DNA of 64,000 nucleotides from the NCBI GenBank assembly GCA_965214085.1, contig OZ243937.1, positions 2,914,001-2,978,000 on the forward strand, read 5' to 3'. Shown piece by piece: positions 50,996 to 58,904 of this stretch. This stretch comes from UBA6055 sp965214085. GTDB lineage: Bacteria > Chloroflexota > Anaerolineae > Aggregatilineales > Phototrophicaceae. The first letter of the stretch is position 1. The number at the start of each line of letters is the position of its first letter. The position numbers and the translations under genes were made by a program. The notes under the pieces were generated by a model. The model was not told the DNA's origin and did not search any database. It saw only the letters and a list, made by a program, of their open reading frames with translations.

Positions 50996-52372
50996 ATGAA
51001 ACTGGCAAGCAAACACAACGAGATTCCGATGCCAATTTCACTGCTGGAGAAGCGGCTCTGCCTCACCATCTTGCTCGGCTATTGGATCGCCGGCGCGCTC
51101 TTCGCCATCAACACGCCCGCCTGGCAGACGCCTGATGAACCGGCCCACTACAACTACATCCGGCAGCTGGTCGAGGCGGGTTGCTGCCCGCGCATCGAAG
51201 CCGGCGACTGGTCCAGCGAATATCTGGCGCAATTGACCAGCGGCCGCTTCGCGCCAGACTTGCTGGGCGAGCTGGAGAGCATCCAGTACGAAGACCATCA
51301 TCCGCCGCTCTACTACTTGCTGGCGTCGCTCGTCTTTCGGCTGACCGAGGGCGATTTGATTTCGCTGCGTTTTTTCAGCTTGGCTTTGGGCGCCGGCGTG
51401 GTGACGCTGAGCTATTTGATAAGCCGCCGCCTGCTGCCCGCTCAGCCGCAGGTAGCGCTGGGCGTGATGGCTCTGGTCGCCTTCCTGCCGCAGCATCTGC
51501 ACATGATGAGCGCAGTCAACAATGATGCGCTGGCCGAACTGCTGGTGGGGCTGGTTCTGCTGTGGTTGCTGCGCTATCTGGAAGGCGTCGATACGCCGAT
51601 TTGGCAGCTGGGAGTGCTGATTGGGCTGGCGCTCTTGACCAAGCTCACGATCTATTTTCTGGCGCTGTTGGCGCCGCTGGCAATCTGCCTGCGCTGGCGC
51701 CGGCGCGATGAAGGGGGGAGCGCGCTGCTGCGCACGCTGGCGGTCTACGCCGGTGTCGCCCTGCTCATCGGCGGCGTCTGGTGGCTGCGCAATATCAGCG
51801 TCTACGGCTTCCCTGATATGCTGGGCTTGGCGGCGCATGACCGCGTCGTGGCCGATCAACCGCGCACTGCCGACACCATCAGCGAGCAAGGCGGCGGCGT
51901 CTACCTGGCGCAGATGCTGGGCACAACCTTCAATAGCTTCTGGGGGCAATTCGGCTGGATGGCGCTGCCGCTGGACCAAGTGCTGGGCGGCTGGATCTAT
52001 CGCGGCTTCGGGCTGCTGACGCTGGCGGGCGTCTCGGGCGCGCTGCTGGCGAACGTAAGGCGCGGGTCAGCGGGCGACGGGCGACCGCGTCCTGCGACAG
52101 ACGGCTGGATCGTTTTGTTGGCGACGCTGCTGATCGCGCTGCTGCAATTCGGATATTACAATCTGGAATTCCAACAGTGGCAGGGGCGCTATCTTTTCCC
52201 CGCGCTGATTCCGATTGCAATCGTGCTGGTCGGCGGCGTCGACTGGTGGCGGGCGCGGCTGCTATCGCGTTGGGAGGCCGCGCGCTGGCTGATGCCGCTG
52301 GCGCTGTCGGGGCTCTTTGTCCTGGACCTGTACCTGCTGGCGCGGGTGATCGTGCCCGGGCTGTCGCCCTGA
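50996..52372 (+). CDS. DUF2142/GT39-like membrane glycosyltransferase
   Basis: A 458-residue protein with about ten helices. The first loop has the motif TPAWQTPDEPAHYNYIRQL with the acidic DE pair, followed by YEDHHPPLYYLLASLVFRL, a layout typical of GT-C enzymes that use lipid-linked sugars. An ATG twelve codons in (PISLLEKRLCLTILLGYW) is an alternative start. Substrate unknown. Divergent from the preceding membrane protein, which suggests a small envelope-sugar locus. Confidence 0.78.
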   Translation: MKLASKHNEIPMPISLLEKRLCLTILLGYWIAGALFAINTPAWQTPDEPAHYNYIRQLVEAGCCPRIEAGDWSSEYLAQLTSGRFAPDLLGELESIQYEDHHPPLYYLLASLVFRLTEGDLISLRFFSLALGAGVVTLSYLISRRLLPAQPQVALGVMALVAFLPQHLHMMSAVNNDALAELLVGLVLLWLLRYLEGVDTPIWQLGVLIGLALLTKLTIYFLALLAPLAICLRWRRRDEGGSALLRTLAVYAGVALLIGGVWWLRNISVYGFPDMLGLAAHDRVVADQPRTADTISEQGGGVYLAQMLGTTFNSFWGQFGWMALPLDQVLGGWIYRGFGLLTLAGVSGALLANVRRGSAGDGRPRPATDGWIVLLATLLIALLQFGYYNLEFQQWQGRYLFPALIPIAIVLVGGVDWWRARLLSRWEAARWLMPLALSGLFVLDLYLLARVIVPGLSP

Positions 52373-52390
52373 GACGGCCTTGCCAATTGC

Positions 52391-52410
52391 GGGCAAGCCA
52401 AGGTTCGCCC
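52391..52410. repeat. GGGCGAGCC-type hairpin between convergent genes
   Basis: GGGCAAGCCAAGGTTCGCCC followed by CTACGTAC is a short relative of the GTAGGGGCGAGCC hairpins, placed between the stops of the glycosyltransferase gene and efp. It may act as a bidirectional terminator; there is no clear T run. Confidence 0.45.
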
Positions 52411-52429
52411 CTACGTACATCGTGAGATC

Positions 52430-52993
52430 TTATTTGCTGACGCGTGTGACGTAGCTTTCTTCTTCGAGGTTGATTTTGACCACATCGCCGACGTTGATGA
52501 ACATCGGCGCGCTGACCTCGAAGCCGCTTTCGAGCATGATCTTCTTGGTCGGGCTGTTGGCGGTATCGCCGGCCACGGCAGCTTCCACCTCAATCACCTG
52601 GTATTCCATCGTCTTTGGCAGCTCGTAATCGATAATCTCGCCTTCATAGCTCAGCAGCTTTATCGCCATGCTGTCTTTGATGAATCTGAGGTCATCCCCG
52701 AAGATAGCGCGGTTGAGCTGTGGCTGGTCGTAGGTCTCGGTGTTCATGAAAGTGACGAAGTCGTCATCGGCATAGAGGAACTCGACCTGGTCGGCCTCGA
52801 CGCGGATATCTTCCACGCGCTCGCCCGAGTTAAAGGTCATCTCGGTGGTGGAGCCGCTGCGCAGATCGCGCACAGTGACGCGGATGGTGGCTTTGCCGCG
52901 CCCCGGTTTGTGGTGGCGATATTCCATCACACGGTAGAGGTTGCCGCTGTCGGTGAAGGTCGTACCTTTGCGCAGTTGGTTGACATCAATCAT
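52430..52993 (-). CDS. efp: Elongation factor P
   Basis: A 187-residue EF-P that rescues ribosomes stalled at proline runs. Three beta-barrel domains are visible: MIDVNQLRKGTTFTDSGNLY with the tip loop HHKPGRGKA, TFMNTETYDQPQLNR, and the C-terminal VGDVVKINLEEESYVTRVSK. The tip residue is Arg32 (PGRG), not the lysine of E. coli EF-P, which bears on how it is activated. The 222-bp gap upstream holds a perfect hairpin GCGGGCT-GCGT-AGCCCGC (53056-53073) and a CACAGAG run. Confidence 0.95.
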   Translation of the reverse strand: MIDVNQLRKGTTFTDSGNLYRVMEYRHHKPGRGKATIRVTVRDLRSGSTTEMTFNSGERVEDIRVEADQVEFLYADDDFVTFMNTETYDQPQLNRAIFGDDLRFIKDSMAIKLLSYEGEIIDYELPKTMEYQVIEVEAAVAGDTANSPTKKIMLESGFEVSAPMFINVGDVVKINLEEESYVTRVSK

Positions 52994-53132
52994 TCTGGCG
53001 GTTCTTCCTGTTCACAACCATTGGACATGCAGGCAGCCATTGTAGCAAATGGCAGGCGGGCTGCGTAGCCCGCTAATCAAGCGAGTGCGGAAAATGACAA
53101 CGGACACATATCGCGATGGCCGCCGTACAAAT

Positions 53133-53165
53133 TTATTCACCACAGCGGCGCAGAGGACACAGAGT
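53133..53165. repeat. Short CACCACAGCGGCGCAGAGGA run
   Basis: A single fragment of the CACAGAGG-type repeat in the efp-ridA gap. Just after it, GCGCAGACACTGCC (53203-53216) recalls the GTAGACACTG motif of the other repeats. Confidence 0.45.
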
Positions 53166-53215
53166 TATTCTATCGGTCGATTGAAATCAGCAAGCTGGCG
53201 AAGCGCAGACACTGC

Positions 53216-53599
53216 CTAGTCGAGCAAGGCGACCGCTTCGACTTCGATAAGCGCGCCGACCGGCAAACCGCCCGCCTGCACCGTGCTGCGCGCCGGCGGA
53301 TCCTGCGGGAAGAACTCGCTATAGACGGCGTTGAATTCGGCGAAGTCCTGGATATCAGCCAGGAAGACGGTCGTCTTGACCACCTTGTCCATGCCGCTGC
53401 CGGCTGCTTCCAACACGCCCGTGATATTGTTCATCACTTGACGCGTCTGCGCCGCTATGCCGCCATCGCGCAAATCGGATGTGCCGGGGATGAGCGGGAT
53501 CTGGCCGGCGGTGTAGACAAAGCCGTTGGCGATGATGCCTTGCGAATAGGCGCCGACCGCGGCGGGCGCTTTGTCGGTGGAGATGACTTGTTTTGGCAT
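53216..53599 (-). CDS. RidA family 2-iminobutanoate/2-iminopropanoate deaminase
   Basis: A 127-residue RidA/YjgF protein that hydrolyses reactive enamines and imines from amino acid breakdown. Seen: APAAVGAYSQGIIANGFVYT, AGQIPLIPGTSDLRDGGIAA, VVKTTVFLADIQDFAEFNAV and the arginine in DPPARSTVQAGGLPVGALIE. ATG 53599 gives the family length; longer in-frame starts add unrelated sequence. Divergent from the toxin-antitoxin pair. Confidence 0.93.
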   Translation of the reverse strand: MPKQVISTDKAPAAVGAYSQGIIANGFVYTAGQIPLIPGTSDLRDGGIAAQTRQVMNNITGVLEAAGSGMDKVVKTTVFLADIQDFAEFNAVYSEFFPQDPPARSTVQAGGLPVGALIEVEAVALLD

Positions 53600-53680
53600 G
53601 CGCGCTACCTTTTGAGTTGATGGAATCCGTGCGGGCATTGTGGTATCTTTGGAGCGAGTGTCAAGGGAGAGGATACTCTG

Positions 53681-53902
53681 ATGGATCCCATTGAACGTAA
53701 GATTCCGCCCACGGTGACAAAAGAGGGTAGCGAGTTCACCATGGCGAATGATGACGTCGAGCCGACAGAAGAGGAATTCCGGGCGAGCATTCGGCGCAGC
53801 ATGCGGCAAGCTCTAGCGGGTGAAACGCGTCCGGCAGACGAAGCCCTGGAAGAGATTCGTCGAGAGCTATCAGGTTATGCCGACCCGCGTCAGGACCACT
53901 GA
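53681..53902 (+). CDS. Putative antitoxin of a RelE/ParE-type pair
   Basis: A 73-residue acidic protein (MDPIERKIPPTVTKEGSEFT; TEEEFRASIRRSMRQALAGE; DEALEEIRRELSG). AAGGGAGAGG lies before the ATG. I recognise no DNA-binding fold, but size, acidity and a 26-base overlap with the next gene fit a type II antitoxin. The pair lies at the left border of the HNH island. Confidence 0.68.
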   Translation: MDPIERKIPPTVTKEGSEFTMANDDVEPTEEEFRASIRRSMRQALAGETRPADEALEEIRRELSGYADPRQDH

Positions 53903-54200
53903 AGACTTCGATAGGCAGGTGGCGAGGATCGCTCGCAAATTCCCAGCAGTCCTTGACGAAGTTGACACATTCATTGCGCGATTAAGCAGCGCCGAAATTA
54001 CACAACTTCCGGGCCGCAGAGTTCGCCGATTAGGCTACACGGTGTATAAAGAAAGATTGCCAAATCGATCCGCGCGTCGGGGTAAACGCGGCGGATTTCG
54101 GGTCTACTACTGGGTTCCCGGGCAAGATCACCTTGTGCTTGTTGCCATTTGTTCCAAGACGGAGCAAGAGGTATTGTCGAATCTGAATTGCGCCGCATGA
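53877..54200 (+). CDS. RelE/ParE-like toxin
   Basis: A 107-residue basic protein: FDRQVARIARKFPAVLDEVD, LPGRRVRRLGYTVYKERLPN and RGGFRVYYWVPGQDHLVLVA have the helix-helix-strand pattern and basic residues of RelE-type mRNA nucleases or ParE. ATG 53877 lies inside the antitoxin frame; the frame stays open further upstream, to 53820. Target unknown. Confidence 0.75.
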   Translation: MPTRVRTTEDFDRQVARIARKFPAVLDEVDTFIARLSSAEITQLPGRRVRRLGYTVYKERLPNRSARRGKRGGFRVYYWVPGQDHLVLVAICSKTEQEVLSNLNCAA

Positions 54201-54228
54201 TCACAGAAATAAATTAGAAGTTCGCGCC

Positions 54229-54287
54229 GCCGTCAGCGCTTCCCCCGCCGGCCATGACAGCGCTTGAACTTGACACCGCTGCCGCAG
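54229..54287 (-). pseudogene. Relic of the 3' end (SEC-C motif) of the maturase gene, outer copy
   Basis: This segment matches the last about 59 bases at and around the stop of the radical SAM gene at 56213-57514 with a few changes; on the minus strand it still spells FKRCHGRRGKR before the stop. It marks the far end of the tandem HNH array. The gap 54201-54345 holds nothing else. Confidence 0.85.
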
Positions 54288-54345
54288 AGCCCCATGGCGC
54301 GTATACAATCTTTAGTCTACTCGGCGAAGAGACAGGGCGTAGATT

Positions 54346-54765
54346 CTAATCTGATGGCGGATGTTTACCCATCGTAACCCATTCACCGCGAGATTTGACC
54401 ATTGCCGTGTCATTCATCTTTAACCGGTTGACCGTCGCACGCCCAGTTGCGGTTAATCCGATAATACGCAGACCATCGTCGCTCCATCGAAAGTGGGACG
54501 CCCAACGCTGTAGACGGGGATGAAAGAGGCCTGCGTCCAAGCCGGTAGCCGGGTCAATCCCAAACTGATAGTCGCGTTTGCTGTTATTGCAACTCACACA
54601 AGATAGACAGAGATTGTCCATCGTAGTTGGCCCACCAGCCGCCAGCGGAACGACATGGTCGATCTGCATGACCACAACGAGTTTCTGCTGCGTCTGGCAA
54701 TACTCGCACTGCTTCCTGGCGCGTTCGTAAACCTGTTGCCGGATGCCTATGGCTACGCGCGCCAT
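54346..54765 (-). CDS. HNH endonuclease (island copy 1, intact)
   Basis: A 139-residue HNH protein: zinc cysteines in KQCEYCQTQ and LSCVSCN, the catalytic His in MQIDHVVPLAAGG, Asn in MDNLCLSC, and the C-terminal block LFHPRLQRWASHFRW...GLTATGRATVNRLKMND shared by the short HNH proteins that I recall as common in cyanobacteria and Chloroflexota. All catalytic positions are present. It begins three bases after the stop of the partner gene (54769-55173). Role unknown: toxin, defence or DNA homing are options. Confidence 0.85.
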   Translation of the reverse strand: MARVAIGIRQQVYERARKQCEYCQTQQKLVVVMQIDHVVPLAAGGPTTMDNLCLSCVSCNNSKRDYQFGIDPATGLDAGLFHPRLQRWASHFRWSDDGLRIIGLTATGRATVNRLKMNDTAMVKSRGEWVTMGKHPPSD

Positions 54766-54768
54766 CCA

Positions 54769-55173
54769 CTATACCGCGGAGTCGAAATACAAGTCGATAT
54801 CATGTCCCCGCCGCTGCAGCAAGACAAGCGCCTTCGACCGCAGCAGCATCTGCTGATCCACCAGTGCTGCCAACTGCGCCAACTCGCCCTCATCCTGGCA
54901 GCGAATCTGTCCCTGATTGCCAAGATCAAGCAAGTAGCGCAAGCGAGCGTCTTGCATCGGTGTGAGCCGCTGATGCACCAGCGCCCAGAGTTGTTCATCA
55001 GCGATATCTTTCAATGCCTCCGGCTCCAGCTCCATGCCAGAAAACTCCCCAAACAGCAGAGACAGGCCATCCACGATCACGGACTCGGCCGAACGACCGC
55101 TATCGCTAGCGATTGCTTCAGCGCGCTCATATATCGCAGCGGGTACGCTTAGTTCAACTGTTGCCTCAGCCAT
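54769..55173 (-). CDS. Ribbon-helix-helix-like partner protein of the HNH gene (copy 1)
   Basis: A 134-residue protein. Residues 1-45 (ATVELSVPAAIYERAEAIAS; SAESVIVDGLSLLFGE) look like a ribbon-helix-helix DNA-binding fold; the rest is helical, ending LLRSKALVLLQRRGHDIDLY. Residues 1-62 are 59/62 identical to copy 2 (55753-56157), the rest only 33/72. The helical part resembles the partner proteins at 60469-61282. The gene precedes its HNH gene by three bases, like an antitoxin before a toxin. Confidence 0.78.
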   Translation of the reverse strand: MAEATVELSVPAAIYERAEAIASDSGRSAESVIVDGLSLLFGEFSGMELEPEALKDIADEQLWALVHQRLTPMQDARLRYLLDLGNQGQIRCQDEGELAQLAALVDQQMLLRSKALVLLQRRGHDIDLYFDSAV

Positions 55174-55222
55174 GAGCAGAACTCCCTACTTCGTATCTCC
55201 CCAATGGTAACTGAATTTTATA

Positions 55223-55278
55223 GCGCCGTCAGCGCTTCCCCCGCCGGCCATGACAGCGCTTGAACTTGAGGCCGCTGC
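55223..55278 (-). pseudogene. Relic of the maturase gene 3' end, inner copy
   Basis: A second copy of the SEC-C gene end, matching 56207-56262 nearly perfectly, then diverging. The 49 bases between it and the partner gene start (55174-55222) match 56158-56206 with two changes, so gene end, leader and partner start are duplicated as one block. Confidence 0.88.
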
Positions 55279-55329
55279 AGCAACGTGCGCAATCTGTTGT
55301 CTAGCTGGCTAAGCGGAAGGGTGTAGATT

Positions 55330-55749
55330 CTAGTCTGATGGCGGATGCAATGCCGCGTCCACCCAGCGCTGTCTCGCGCGGACTGCGCCGGGGCGGTCCA
55401 TACGCAAGCGCGACACTGTCGCCCTACCCGCCGCAGACAAGCCAATTAGTCTTGTTTTATCGTCGCCCCAGCGAAAGTGATCTTTCCAGTTTTGGGTTCT
55501 TGGATTGAACAGAGGTGTTTCGACGCCGGTTTCCGGATCAACGGCAGCCACAAAGTCTCGCTTGAACATATTGCATCCCACGCAGGAATAGCTCAAATTG
55601 CCCAGTGAAGTTTATCCGTTAAGGGTCAAAGGGATAATATGGTCTATTTCCATCATTACTACGATGGATTCTTGAGTCTGGCAATACTCGCATAGTCCTC
55701 GCGCCCGTTCACTCACCTGTTGTCGTAGGCGTAAAGGGACCCATGCCAC
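55330..55749 (-). pseudogene. HNH endonuclease (island copy 2) with an in-frame stop
   Basis: The same 420-base length as copy 1, starting at GTG 55749. LCEYCQTQ, MEIDHIIPL, then TAA at 55614-55612 where copy 1 has a proline codon, then in the same frame LSYSCVGCNMFKRDF and LFNPRTQNWKDHFRW...GLSAAGRATVSRLRMD to the end. One nonsense codon thus splits an otherwise complete gene. A downstream restart would lack the catalytic histidine. Stop read-through cannot be excluded. Confidence 0.82.
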
Positions 55750-55752
55750 GCG

Positions 55753-56157
55753 CTATGACCCAAGTTTGAGCAGCTTGTCGATATCGTGCCCGCGCCTTTT
55801 CAGCTGCAGTAAGGCTTCTGAGCGCAGAAGCACCTGATGATCGAATTTCGCGACCAGGTCCTCCATTTCGACGATCTCATCCACAGTGACCTGTCCCAAT
55901 TGGCCGAGTTGCATAAGTTCGCGCAGTCGCGTGTTATGCGGCCAAGCCAAGCGCTGATGAACGACAGCCAGTAATTGCTCGTCGGCGATATCTTCCAGCG
56001 CCTCCGGCTCTAGCTCCATTCCAGACAGCTCCCCAAACAGCAGAGACAGGCCATCCACAATCACGGACTCCGCCGAACGACCGCTATCGCTAGCGATTGC
56101 TTCAGCGCGCTCATATATCGCAGCGGGTACGCTTAGTTCAACTGTTGCCTCAACCAT
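55753..56157 (-). CDS. Ribbon-helix-helix-like partner protein of the HNH gene (copy 2)
   Basis: A 134-residue paralogue of 54769-55173 at a distance of exactly 984 bp. The N-terminal 62 residues differ at three positions only; the C-terminal half (VDEIVEMEDLVAKFDHQVLL; LLQLKRRGHDIDKLLKLGS) has diverged widely. The frame is intact although its HNH partner carries a stop codon. It starts 55 bases after the maturase stop. Confidence 0.78.
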   Translation of the reverse strand: MVEATVELSVPAAIYERAEAIASDSGRSAESVIVDGLSLLFGELSGMELEPEALEDIADEQLLAVVHQRLAWPHNTRLRELMQLGQLGQVTVDEIVEMEDLVAKFDHQVLLRSEALLQLKRRGHDIDKLLKLGS

Positions 56158-56212
56158 GAGCAGAACTCCCCACTTCGTATCTCCCCAATGGTAACTGAAT
56201 TTGATAGCGCCG

Positions 56213-57514
56213 TCAGCGCTTCCCCCGCCGGCCATGACAGCGCTTGAACTTGAGGCCGCTGCCGCAGGGACAGGGGTCGTTGCGGCCCGCCTGCGCGAAA
56301 GCGCGTTCCAACTCGGCGTCATAGCGCGCCAACTGCAGCATGACATTGGCCGGCGGCCGCCGCTGCGCTAGCTCGCGCGACATAAAGTCCATCGACGGCC
56401 GCACATGGTTGAAGAAGGCGCGATACCCGGCGCAGAGGTAATTCAAGCCCGGTTCGCCATCGGGCGTGGAAATGAAGCGGTTCTTGGGGCAGCCGCCATT
56501 GCAGACGAATTTCACTTCACAGTCGAGGCAGTATTGCGGCAACGTGTCGCGTTTGGCTTGACCGAAAGCGACCTGCTCGTCCATAACGACAATCTCGCTG
56601 AGCGGCACATCCATGATATTGCCCAGCTTGTAATCCGGCTCGACATAGTGATCGCAGGAGAAGACATCGCCGTTATGCTCCATCGCCAGCGCCAAGCCGC
56701 AAGTCTCGTCAAAGATGCAGAGGCCCGGCGGCGCGCCGGTCCAGGCGGCCAGCGCGATATCGAAGATTTGCACGAAGACCTGGCCCACATCGCGGCGCAC
56801 CCACTCTTCGTACATATCGATGAGGAACTGCCCATAGCCGACGGCGCTGATTGAGCGGTCAGTGACTTGATCGCCCTCTTGATAGCCGGTGTCGTTGTCG
56901 CGCTCGACGATGGGGATGAACTGCATGAACTTCGTGCCCACCTCATCGCGCAGGAAGTTATACACGCGGGCGCCCTGCCCTTCGTTGGCGGCGTGCACAG
57001 TCGTCAGGATGTTGTACTCGGCCTCGTGTTTTTGCAGCAGGCGAATGCCGTCCATGACCTTGTGGAAGGTCGGGTTGCCGCCTTTGTCGACGCGGTAATA
57101 ATCGTGCACGTCCGCGGGCCCATCCAGGCTGACGCCCAGCAGGAAGCCGTTAGCGGCGAAAAATTCGCACCAGTCGTCATCCAGCGTGACGGCGTTGGTT
57201 TGCAGGGCGTTGGTGATGCGCATGCCCGGGCGCTTGTGCTTCTGCTGATAGCGCGCAGCCTGCTTGAAGAAGTCCAAGCCCATCAGCGTGGGCTCGCCGC
57301 CCTGCCAGGCGAAGTTGATGTCGTTCACCTGCTGCGCCTCGATGTACTGGCGGATGTACTCCTCGAGCAGATTGTCCGACATGCGGAACTTGCTGCCCGG
57401 GTAGAGCGCTTCTTTGGAGAGGAAATAGCAGTACTTGCAATCGAGGTTGCAGATGGCGCCTCGCGGCTTGGTCATCAAGTGGAAGGCGGTGGGTTGGGCG
57501 GTGGTCGTTTGCAT
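56213..57514 (-). CDS. Anaerobic sulfatase maturase-like radical SAM/SPASM enzyme with C-terminal SEC-C motif
   Basis: A 433-residue radical SAM enzyme of the anSME group, which converts an active-site Cys or Ser of sulfatases to formylglycine. Seen: CNLDCKYCYFLSKEALYPGS (4Fe-4S), INFAWQGGEPTLMGLDFF, LGVSLDGPADVHDYYRVDKG, SPASM cysteines in LCIFDETCGLALAMEHNGDV, FSCDHYVEP and YCLDCEVKFVCNGGCPKNRF, then a zinc-binding SEC-C tail NDPCPCGSGLKFKRCHG. No sulfatase is in the window, so the target is unknown. Its 3' end is duplicated twice downstream, next to HNH cassettes. Confidence 0.9.
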   Translation of the reverse strand: MQTTTAQPTAFHLMTKPRGAICNLDCKYCYFLSKEALYPGSKFRMSDNLLEEYIRQYIEAQQVNDINFAWQGGEPTLMGLDFFKQAARYQQKHKRPGMRITNALQTNAVTLDDDWCEFFAANGFLLGVSLDGPADVHDYYRVDKGGNPTFHKVMDGIRLLQKHEAEYNILTTVHAANEGQGARVYNFLRDEVGTKFMQFIPIVERDNDTGYQEGDQVTDRSISAVGYGQFLIDMYEEWVRRDVGQVFVQIFDIALAAWTGAPPGLCIFDETCGLALAMEHNGDVFSCDHYVEPDYKLGNIMDVPLSEIVVMDEQVAFGQAKRDTLPQYCLDCEVKFVCNGGCPKNRFISTPDGEPGLNYLCAGYRAFFNHVRPSMDFMSRELAQRRPPANVMLQLARYDAELERAFAQAGRNDPCPCGSGLKFKRCHGRRGKR

Positions 57515-57554
57515 GGTGGGGAGTATAGCTTAATTCACCACAGAGGCACAGGGA

Positions 57555-57588
57555 TTCACCACAGAGGCACAGAGGGCACAGAGAAAAG
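57555..57588. repeat. Left 34-bp inverted repeat flanking the HsdR-N-like gene
   Basis: It begins TTCACCACAGAGGCACAGAG and ends GCACAGAGAAAAG. It is exactly the reverse complement of 58752-58785 (34 of 34). A partial extra copy (TTCACCACAGAGGCACAGG) lies just before it at 57534-57552. Confidence 0.9.
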
Positions 57589-57654
57589 CGGACGGAGGGT
57601 GGTTATGCTAAAATCTTCCTAAGCTGCGAATTGTGTCAGACAGAGAAAGCAAAT

Positions 57655-58749
57655 ATGAACCTAGTTGAGAAGTTGCAGGCGCTATCAGGCGAAGTTGAGT
57701 GGAGGCTACCTGCCGCCAGTCGGAGCGAAGCCAACACGAGTCAATTCCTGGTGATGCCATTCTTTGAAGCTCTCGAGTTTAGCGTACACAACCCCAATCA
57801 CGTCGAGCCAGAATTCACGGCCGATGTCGGAATCCAGCGTGAAAGAGTGGATTTTGCGCTGAAGCAAGGCGGCAGTCCCGTTATCTTAGTCGAAGTGAAA
57901 TATGCTGGCGCAACCCTAGATAATCAACATGCCGCTCAGCTTAGACGCTACTTCAGCACCAAGCTAGACTTGCGCTTCGGGATTCTGACCAATGGCCTGC
58001 AATATCGCTTCTTTTCTGATCTTGAGCGGCCAAATGTCATGGATGACGATCCATTTCTACTGCTAGATCTACAGAATCTCGATGAGACATTGATTGATGT
58101 AGTGCAGAATTTTACTAGAACGGGCTTTGATAGGATCAAAGCAATTAATGCTGCGCGGTTGGCGAGGGACGGACAGCTAATCCGCCGAGTCTTGAAAGCC
58201 GAATTTGAACCGCTTTCAATCAGAACAATAAACTATCTTCTGGGAATAATTCAGCCTGGCGAGGTTGACGAGTCTCGACGCATAGAGTTGACGCGACTCG
58301 TCAAGCAGGAGTGGCAAGCGTTTGTTCGCGCGCAAGGCGCTGGTACAGAGGCCAAAACTGGCATGGTTTCGTTAAGGAACGAGGGCAATGACAAACCCAT
58401 TAATCCCGTCTCCAAGCCGCCACCAGGCAATTACATTCCTGTTTATGGCTGCTATGAGGGGCATCGCCTCGAAGCAGAACTTCTACGGAAAAGTATAGAA
58501 AACGGACTAACTATCGCTGGCAATCAAATACGTTTCAATGGCGAGACAACGTGGCTCAAAGACGCGGCCGTCAAGGCTATTCGTTCCGTAGACCCACACT
58601 TTGAGCCGACGAAAACATATCCTAACGGATTCAAATTCTGGCACGTGGTTGACCCTGCCGACGGCAACGAACACATGATAAGGAAAATCTCTGGATGGGA
58701 TAATATTACGGACGAAGCACTTCGCCAACGGGTGCTGGAGAAGTCCTGA
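57655..58749 (+). CDS. Type I restriction R-subunit N-terminal (HSDR_N)-like nuclease protein
   Basis: A 364-residue protein. Residues 25-150 carry a PD-(D/E)XK fold of HSDR_N type: SQFLVMPFFEALEFSVHNPN, RERVDFALKQ (Asp) and PVILVEVKYAG (Glu-x-Lys), then FGILTNGLQYRFFSDLERP. There is no helicase part. The C-terminal 100 residues (YGCYEGHRLEAELLRKSIEN; NGFKFWHVVDPADGNEHMIR) are a separate small domain I do not recognise. No methylase or specificity gene is adjacent, so it is a lone nuclease-like protein. It lies between perfect inverted repeats and is AT-richer than its surroundings. Confidence 0.78.
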   Translation: MNLVEKLQALSGEVEWRLPAASRSEANTSQFLVMPFFEALEFSVHNPNHVEPEFTADVGIQRERVDFALKQGGSPVILVEVKYAGATLDNQHAAQLRRYFSTKLDLRFGILTNGLQYRFFSDLERPNVMDDDPFLLLDLQNLDETLIDVVQNFTRTGFDRIKAINAARLARDGQLIRRVLKAEFEPLSIRTINYLLGIIQPGEVDESRRIELTRLVKQEWQAFVRAQGAGTEAKTGMVSLRNEGNDKPINPVSKPPPGNYIPVYGCYEGHRLEAELLRKSIENGLTIAGNQIRFNGETTWLKDAAVKAIRSVDPHFEPTKTYPNGFKFWHVVDPADGNEHMIRKISGWDNITDEALRQRVLEKS

Positions 58750-58751
58750 TT

Positions 58752-58785
58752 CTTTTCTCTGTGCCCTCTGTGCCTCTGTGGTGAA
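58752..58785. repeat. Right 34-bp inverted repeat flanking the HsdR-N-like gene
   Basis: It begins two bases after the stop codon: CTTTTCTCTGTGCCCTCTGT and onward, ending CTCTGTGGTGAA. Perfect inverted partner of 57555-57588. Confidence 0.9.
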
Positions 58786-58795
58786 ATCCCCCTAC

Positions 58796-58829
58796 CGCAG
58801 CTTGTCCATCACAGCCCGCAAGCCCGCCG
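58796..58829 (-). pseudogene. Relic of the rluD 3' end
   Basis: 29 of 34 bases match 59149-59182, the end of rluD; on the minus strand it spells GLRAVMDKLR where rluD ends GLRSVMAKLR. The small gene at 58905-59144 lies between this relic and the real rluD end. Bases 58830-58904 show no further feature. Confidence 0.72.
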
Positions 58830-58904
58830 AGAATAACTTGACAGCATCCGCAAATTGAATGAAAATCGACAGCAAGATTCGGCTGAAACATTGAGGAATC
58901 GTCA

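Noticed and set aside
57531..57600. Short tandem CACAGAGG units resembling CRISPR repeats
   Set aside because: Units are under 20 bases, lack unique spacers of constant length, have no cas genes nearby and belong to dispersed elements.
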